Below are positions 14,921-18,594 of a DNA stretch of 18,594 nucleotides, piece by piece; within the stretch, counting starts at the first letter, position 1, and the number at the start of each line of letters is the position of its first letter. The notes under the pieces are model-generated. The model had not been told where the DNA came from. It saw nothing but the letters and a program-made list of their open reading frames with translations, and made no database searches. The position numbers were made by a program, and so were the translations under genes. Origin of the DNA: Deltaproteobacteria bacterium (lineage in GTDB: Bacteria; Desulfobacterota; Syntrophia; Syntrophales; UBA2210); assembly GCA_016934695.1 (NCBI GenBank), contig JAFGSH010000202.1:1-18594 (forward strand). The letters are read 5' to 3'.

Positions 14921-16327
14921 TTATTCTCGTGCGGCTTTGTTCCGAAATCGATGGTAGCGATCAAGCGCCCAGAGCGCCTTTGCCGCCGTTTCGGGGGAAC
15001 TGACTATCGTCAGGTGAGGGCCGAACAGGTCCTTGACGAGCCGGACCCAAAAATCACTCCCCACCGTGTAGACGAGCGCCGGTTTTTCCGGGGCGGCTTT
15101 CCGAATCTTCTCGGCCTCGCCGTACGTGACGGACGGATCGAACCCCGCTTCCACATATGATTTGATGATGGTCCCCGGTATCACCGGGATGGCGATGACA
15201 CCGTCGACCTGTTCGTCCCTGAGGGCCGCTTCAAGGGCAATGCCGAAGAGCCCGGACGGCCCCACATCAAGAGGATTTCTGACATTCATCCACGCGGGGG
15301 CCTGCACCCGAACCGCCGCCACCGTATCGTGCCCCAGCTCGGGAAAGTGTAATCCAAGTTGAAAGGCGGCATCGGCCGCCATGACACCGAGAGACCCCGA
15401 GGCGGTAACTACAGAGATATTAGATCCTTTCATGAGCGGCTCGCGTGAGAAGACACGGGCGAGATCGAAGAGTTCCTGGAACGTCGAGGCCCTGATAACG
15501 CCGGACTGACGGAAGAAGGCATCGTAGAGGGCGTCGTCGCCGCCCATGCTTCCCGTATGAGAGGCGGCAGCCCGTTTCCCCACCTCGGTCCTGCCGCTTT
15601 TATAGACCAGGACCGGTTTTTTCAAAGACACATCGCGGGCCGCCGTCATGAATCGCTGCCCGTTTTTTGCCCCTTCCAGATACAGGACGATAACGTCGGT
15701 CCTCTCATCGGCGCCGAAGTGGTAGAGCATATCCGCTTCGTCGACATCGATACGGTTCCCGATCGTTACCAGCGTACTCAAGGCGAGATCCTGGCTGGGC
15801 GCCCAGTCGGCCACGATATTGCCGAACACCCCGCTCTGGGCGATGACCCCCACGTTCCCGGGACGAATTTCGTCGAAGGCCACCTCCGTGGAGGCGAAAC
15901 GGTCATGGGGATTAATCAGGCCCACGCAGTTGGGGCCGATCAGGCGGGTGCCGCTCCCCTGGAGGAGCGTCTTGATATCCTTTTCGAGCGCCGCTCCTTC
16001 GGGTCCCGTCTCGCCGAACCCTGCCGATTCGAGGATGATGGCGCGAATGCCCTTTTCGAGGCAGTCCCGGATCACGGGACACACGTGCTCTTTCGGTACG
16101 ATGATGATGGCCAGGTCGATCCGGTGGGGAATGTCGACGACGCGCCGGTACACGGGCAGTCCTTCGATCTCCGTTTCGCGGGGATTGACCAGGTAGAGCC
16201 GCTCGCCGTAACCGTATCGTTTCAGAAAGGCAGGGATGCCGCCGCCAAAGCCTGCTTTTTTGGTGGCGCCTATGACCGCGACCGAAGTGGGCCTGAAAAA
16301 TTCTTCCGGAAGAGTGGGAAAGGGCAT
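14921..16327 (-). CDS. ADP-forming acyl-CoA synthetase, alpha-subunit-type (CoA-binding) protein A
   Basis: A 468-residue homologue of the alpha subunit of ADP-forming acetyl/acyl-CoA synthetases. The N-terminal CoA-binding Rossmann domain has SVAVIGATKKAGFGG (15-29), LYLVNPRETEI and LIGPNCVGLINP. The following flavodoxin-like domains carry Glu218 in YLEGA and His257 in SHTGSMGG, which align in motif and number with the phosphoryl-transfer Glu and phospho-His of the archaeal alpha subunit. The ATP-grasp (beta) domain is absent and not encoded nearby, so a partner elsewhere is needed for ATP synthesis from acyl-CoA. The ATG at 16327 is chosen over 16360 because AAGGAG precedes it. A diverged paralogue lies upstream at 16918-18339. 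The natural acyl substrate is unknown. Confidence 0.88.
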   Translation of the reverse strand: MPFPTLPEEFFRPTSVAVIGATKKAGFGGGIPAFLKRYGYGERLYLVNPRETEIEGLPVYRRVVDIPHRIDLAIIIVPKEHVCPVIRDCLEKGIRAIILESAGFGETGPEGAALEKDIKTLLQGSGTRLIGPNCVGLINPHDRFASTEVAFDEIRPGNVGVIAQSGVFGNIVADWAPSQDLALSTLVTIGNRIDVDEADMLYHFGADERTDVIVLYLEGAKNGQRFMTAARDVSLKKPVLVYKSGRTEVGKRAAASHTGSMGGDDALYDAFFRQSGVIRASTFQELFDLARVFSREPLMKGSNISVVTASGSLGVMAADAAFQLGLHFPELGHDTVAAVRVQAPAWMNVRNPLDVGPSGLFGIALEAALRDEQVDGVIAIPVIPGTIIKSYVEAGFDPSVTYGEAEKIRKAAPEKPALVYTVGSDFWVRLVKDLFGPHLTIVSSPETAAKALWALDRYHRFRNKAARE

Positions 16328-16533
16328 CGTCGATCTCCTTGCATCTGATGCTGTTGCCATACGATGACGACCGATAGCTACTACAAAAGACCGTGGAGAA
16401 GCAAATGGTTATTTGACTCCTTTTCACAGGATATGTGTGCTTGTTCATTTGTTCCGTCAGGTTAGTGCAATCGAAATACACAACAAATTGATCTTGCTTG
16501 ATTTTCTCAGGCCAGGGGAGGTGAGGTGCCCCC

Positions 16534-16562
16534 TTGACAACACGGATCGACGAGTTTATCTT
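16534..16562 (+). promoter_or_regulatory. Promoter of ncRNA copy 2
   Basis: A perfect TTGACA (16534-16539), 17 bases, then TATCTT, with further TATATATAA just after. It is 102 nt before the conserved CCGATAAG, against 97 nt in copy 1. Confidence 0.6.
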
Positions 16563-16568
16563 ATATAT

Positions 16569-16850
16569 AAAAGAAAAGATGGATTGCCGATTATCGATTT
16601 TTCTGGTGAGGCAATTAAAGAAATGGAGCAATCGACCGATAAGAGAACTGAACGATCGAGATACTGCGATGTTCGTGATGAGTCATCTTAGCGGAGGTAA
16701 TTTAAAAAGACACATCACAGGGTCTTCGTGGTGATTGCCACCCAATTAAGACCAAGAACATGAATGAGTGACTCCGGCGTAAGGACACGACGGCATTCGC
16801 GGTTCTCACCAACCCCTCGCGAGAAACAATCTTCCGCGGGGGGTTTTCAT
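16569..16850 (+). ncRNA. Structured non-coding RNA, copy 2 (unassigned family)
   Basis: Homologue of the element at 13702-13980 in the same orientation. All helices can be redrawn: the closing helix is 16658-16668 with 16798-16807, the middle helix GAGTCAT (16680-16686) pairs with GTGACTC (16768-16774), and the apical GGTCTT/AAGACC is 16721-16726 with 16748-16753, enclosing GTGG/CCAC. A 5' hairpin GATTG/CAATC (16582-16586 with 16629-16633) sits where copy 1 has an unrelated sequence that also pairs. The middle helix keeps pairing by an A-U to G-U change. The terminator ends at about 16850. It lies between the two acyl-CoA synthetase paralogues, opposite in strand to both. Confidence 0.65.
16811..16850 (+). 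terminator. Terminator of ncRNA copy 2
   Basis: An 11-bp stem: AACCCCTCGCG (16811-16821) with CGCGGGGGGTT (16835-16845), with one G-U pair, followed by TTCATTT. Homologous to 13940-13980, with compensatory and wobble-type changes. Confidence 0.85.
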
Positions 16851-16917
16851 TTGCGGCCATTGTGCCTGTCTCCGGGCGGCCCGGTTTGCCGGGACGAGGG
16901 GCGGGCGCGGCGGCCTC

Positions 16918-18339
16918 TTAACGGAGCCTCTCCTGCCTGGTGGCCTGCCGTTCGTAGTGGGTCAGCGCCAGATTGATGGCGTTGGCGGCGCCGGCAAAGG
17001 AGAAATAGAGCGGATACCCGGCGGCTGCGTAGGCCTTGATCGGCTCGAAGATGGTGCCCGCTTCTTCGGGGACGATGCTGGTCACTATCACAATCGCCAT
17101 GGGCTTTCCGATGCCCTCGAACCTGAGGAAGAAGTCCCGCAGCTCTCTCACCCGCGAGGTTTGGGTGGGGACCAGGAAGCACACCATGAAATCGAACTGC
17201 CCCCAGCGCGCCAGGACCTCCAGGGTGCGCCTGACATTCGACGGCGCCATGCTCTGTGAGTAATCGATGGGGTTGTTGAAGAAGTTGCCTTCCGCCTGGC
17301 TGAATTCGCGCAGTTCCCTGACGACCTGCTGCGGCAGCTGGGGCAGTAGCACCCCCCGCCGTTCGAATTCGTCGGCGATGATGACACTTGAACCGCCCCC
17401 GGCGCCGAAGAGGAGCGCCCGCCTGCCGTCGGGTACGGGCAGCAGTACAAGCGTCACCAGGACGTCGGCCAGCTCATCAAGATTGTGAACCTGGATCACC
17501 CCCATCTGGCGGCAGAGCGATTCCCAGATGGTGCGATTCCCTGCCAGCGATGCCGTGTGTCCCATCACCGCGCGTGTCCCGGCGGGCGTGGCTCCGCCTT
17601 TGAGCAGCACCACGGTCTTCTTTGCCGCCGCGTATTGGAGCGCGCGGCGGAACCGGGGGCCGTCCTTGATTCCTTCGAGGTACATGGCGATAATCCGTGT
17701 CTTCGGGTCGTCGGTCAGGTATTCCAGGAAGTCGCTCGCGTTCAGGTCGCACGCGTTCCCGAAGCTGATAGCCTTGCTGAAGCGGACGCCGCGCAGCGCG
17801 GCCTGGCGGATCAGATAATTCGAGTTGCCGCCGCTCTGGCTGATGAACCCCACCGGGCCGCTCTCCCGTGGGAAGATCTCGCTGAAGGACATGCGCGCCT
17901 CCGGGCAGTATATCCCCAGGCAATTCGGTCCGATGATCCGCACATTGTGCCTGCGGGCGGCGCGGAGGAGTTCCTCCTCCAGCCGTTCTCCCTCTTTATC
18001 ATCGATCTCGCTGAAGCCGGCGGTGCAGAACTGGACGCATCGGGCCCCCTTGGCCGCCGCGTCTTCGACCAGCTGCGGGGCGCTCCGGGCGGGGACCAGC
18101 CCCACGACAAAGTCCAGCGTGTCGGGGATGTCCTGGATGCTACGGTACACCTGACAGCCTGCCACAGTGCCCCCTTTGGGGTTGACAAGATAGAGCCTGC
18201 CCCGGGAAGAGAAGTCGAAGGCGAGGTAGCCTTCGAGGAAAGCGCGGGTCCAGTGCTGGGGGTTGGCGGTCGTGATACCCACGAGGGCGACGGAGCGGGG
18301 ATGGAAAAGGGCGTCGAGAGTTTCATTGCTGCGATTCAT
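16918..18339 (-). CDS. ADP-forming acyl-CoA synthetase, alpha-subunit-type (CoA-binding) protein B
   Basis: A 473-residue paralogue of protein A with the same domain order: CoA-binding Rossmann domain (HPRSVALVG at 13-21, LYLVNPKGGT, IIGPNCLGIY), then flavodoxin-like domains with Glu222 in YLEGI and His261 in GHTASLAG. SQSGGNSNY and GNACDLNASDFLEYL are typical of the second domain. It also lacks the ATP-grasp beta domain. The two copies are clearly diverged rather than a recent duplication. The ATG at 18339 is preferred because it places the Rossmann motif as in protein A, but its ribosome site is weak. An in-frame ATG at 18363 and an overlapping six-codon open frame behind a strong GGAGGAAGG complicate the choice. 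Substrate unknown. Confidence 0.85.
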   Translation of the reverse strand: MNRSNETLDALFHPRSVALVGITTANPQHWTRAFLEGYLAFDFSSRGRLYLVNPKGGTVAGCQVYRSIQDIPDTLDFVVGLVPARSAPQLVEDAAAKGARCVQFCTAGFSEIDDKEGERLEEELLRAARRHNVRIIGPNCLGIYCPEARMSFSEIFPRESGPVGFISQSGGNSNYLIRQAALRGVRFSKAISFGNACDLNASDFLEYLTDDPKTRIIAMYLEGIKDGPRFRRALQYAAAKKTVVLLKGGATPAGTRAVMGHTASLAGNRTIWESLCRQMGVIQVHNLDELADVLVTLVLLPVPDGRRALLFGAGGGSSVIIADEFERRGVLLPQLPQQVVRELREFSQAEGNFFNNPIDYSQSMAPSNVRRTLEVLARWGQFDFMVCFLVPTQTSRVRELRDFFLRFEGIGKPMAIVIVTSIVPEEAGTIFEPIKAYAAAGYPLYFSFAGAANAINLALTHYERQATRQERLR

Positions 18340-18352
18340 GGTCACACACTTT

Positions 18353-18398
18353 CTATCCTGCATACAGGAGCATTGTGCCTTCCTCCGACAGCCGGAGG
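18353..18398 (-). promoter_or_regulatory. Leader mini-ORF and hairpin before acyl-CoA synthetase B
   Basis: On the minus strand, CCTCCG (18398-18393) and CGGAGG (18387-18382) form a perfect hairpin that contains the ribosome site GGAGG. Eight bases on, an ATG (18373-18371) opens the six-codon frame MLLYAG, ending TAG at 18355-18353, 13 nt before the chosen gene start at 18339. It could couple or limit translation of the gene. Confidence 0.35.
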
Positions 18399-18533
18399 TG
18401 CGAATCTCCTATCACGTTACGGGCGGTCTTACAATGGCGGATGCTGAAAAAGACGCCGGGAGGAAGCGGAACCCGCATTCGACCGGTGATCTCCCGCCCC
18501 ATGCGAGCGGCATGGAAGCTGTCCTGACACACG

Positions 18534-18562
18534 AAAGCCCCCGTCTTTCGGGCGGGGGCTTT
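18534..18562. terminator. Bidirectional Rho-independent terminator
   Basis: AAAGCCCCCG (18534-18543) pairs with CGGGGGCTTT (18553-18562), extended inward by C-G and G-U pairs. The flanking A and T runs allow function on either strand. It probably separates the acyl-CoA synthetase B unit from a gene beyond the right edge. Between 18399 and 18533 I see no gene. Confidence 0.75.
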
Positions 18563-18594
18563 GCTGTTGGTTCTGGTGTTGTGTGTATTACCTG

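Noticed and set aside
16534..16734. A 66-codon open frame from TTG across ncRNA copy 2, with a matching stretch (PIRxLNDRDTA) in copy 1
   Set aside because: The TTG is the -35 box. A second frame is equally conserved between copies, differences show no third-position bias, and copy 1 is interrupted. Structure explains the conservation better than coding.

Overview
The window reads as a GC-rich bacterial chromosome segment. The best guess is an anaerobic Desulfobacterota ('deltaproteobacterial', syntroph-like) organism. This rests on sigma-54 (-24/-12) promoters, a NifA-type activator with a C-terminus typical of that group, a modular class-II amidotransferase of the glutamate-synthase type, a type III glutamine synthetase, and alpha-only ADP-forming acyl-CoA synthetase paralogues. 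No rRNA, tRNA, CRISPR array or intact transposase was seen, and the taxonomy is inference.

Positions 1-4400 (minus strand) form a nitrogen-assimilation block. It holds a sigma-54 activator (GAF-AAA+-Fis), then glnA (GSI-alpha), a class-I glutamine amidotransferase and a class-II amidotransferase that runs off the left edge. The last three are tightly packed as one operon. Positions 4526-6696 (plus) carry an HD phosphohydrolase, a family-4-type uracil-DNA glycosylase homologue and a bacterioferritin. A metallo-beta-lactamase-fold protein (6789-7775, minus) is divergent from a cupin plus SagB-type nitroreductase pair (7893-9056, plus). A 541-nt leader then precedes glnN (GSIII, 9598-11694) and its strong terminator.

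The clearest regulatory result links the two glutamine synthetases. Both have a good sigma-54 promoter (2615-2630 minus; 9504-9519 plus). Both carry the same CTAC-N6-GTAG-like palindrome 105-106 bp upstream of the -24 GG. A third copy lies over the -10/+1 of the activator's own sigma-70 promoter (4368-4381). This suggests one autoregulated NifA-like regulon controlling both enzymes.

The right third is accessory DNA: a zinc-ribbon membrane protein behind a structured leader, an exported DUF5675/YkuD-like protein, a decayed two-gene operon (possible peptide precursor plus truncated B12-binding radical-SAM protein), and two diverged acyl-CoA synthetase alpha-type genes. Interleaved with these, on the opposite strand, are two copies (about 13702-13980 and 16569-16850) of a roughly 280-nt element. 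Each copy has a TTGACA promoter, long-range pairings supported by compensatory changes, and a Rho-independent terminator. This looks like a duplicated structured non-coding RNA of a family I do not recognise, and it is the best candidate here for something undescribed.
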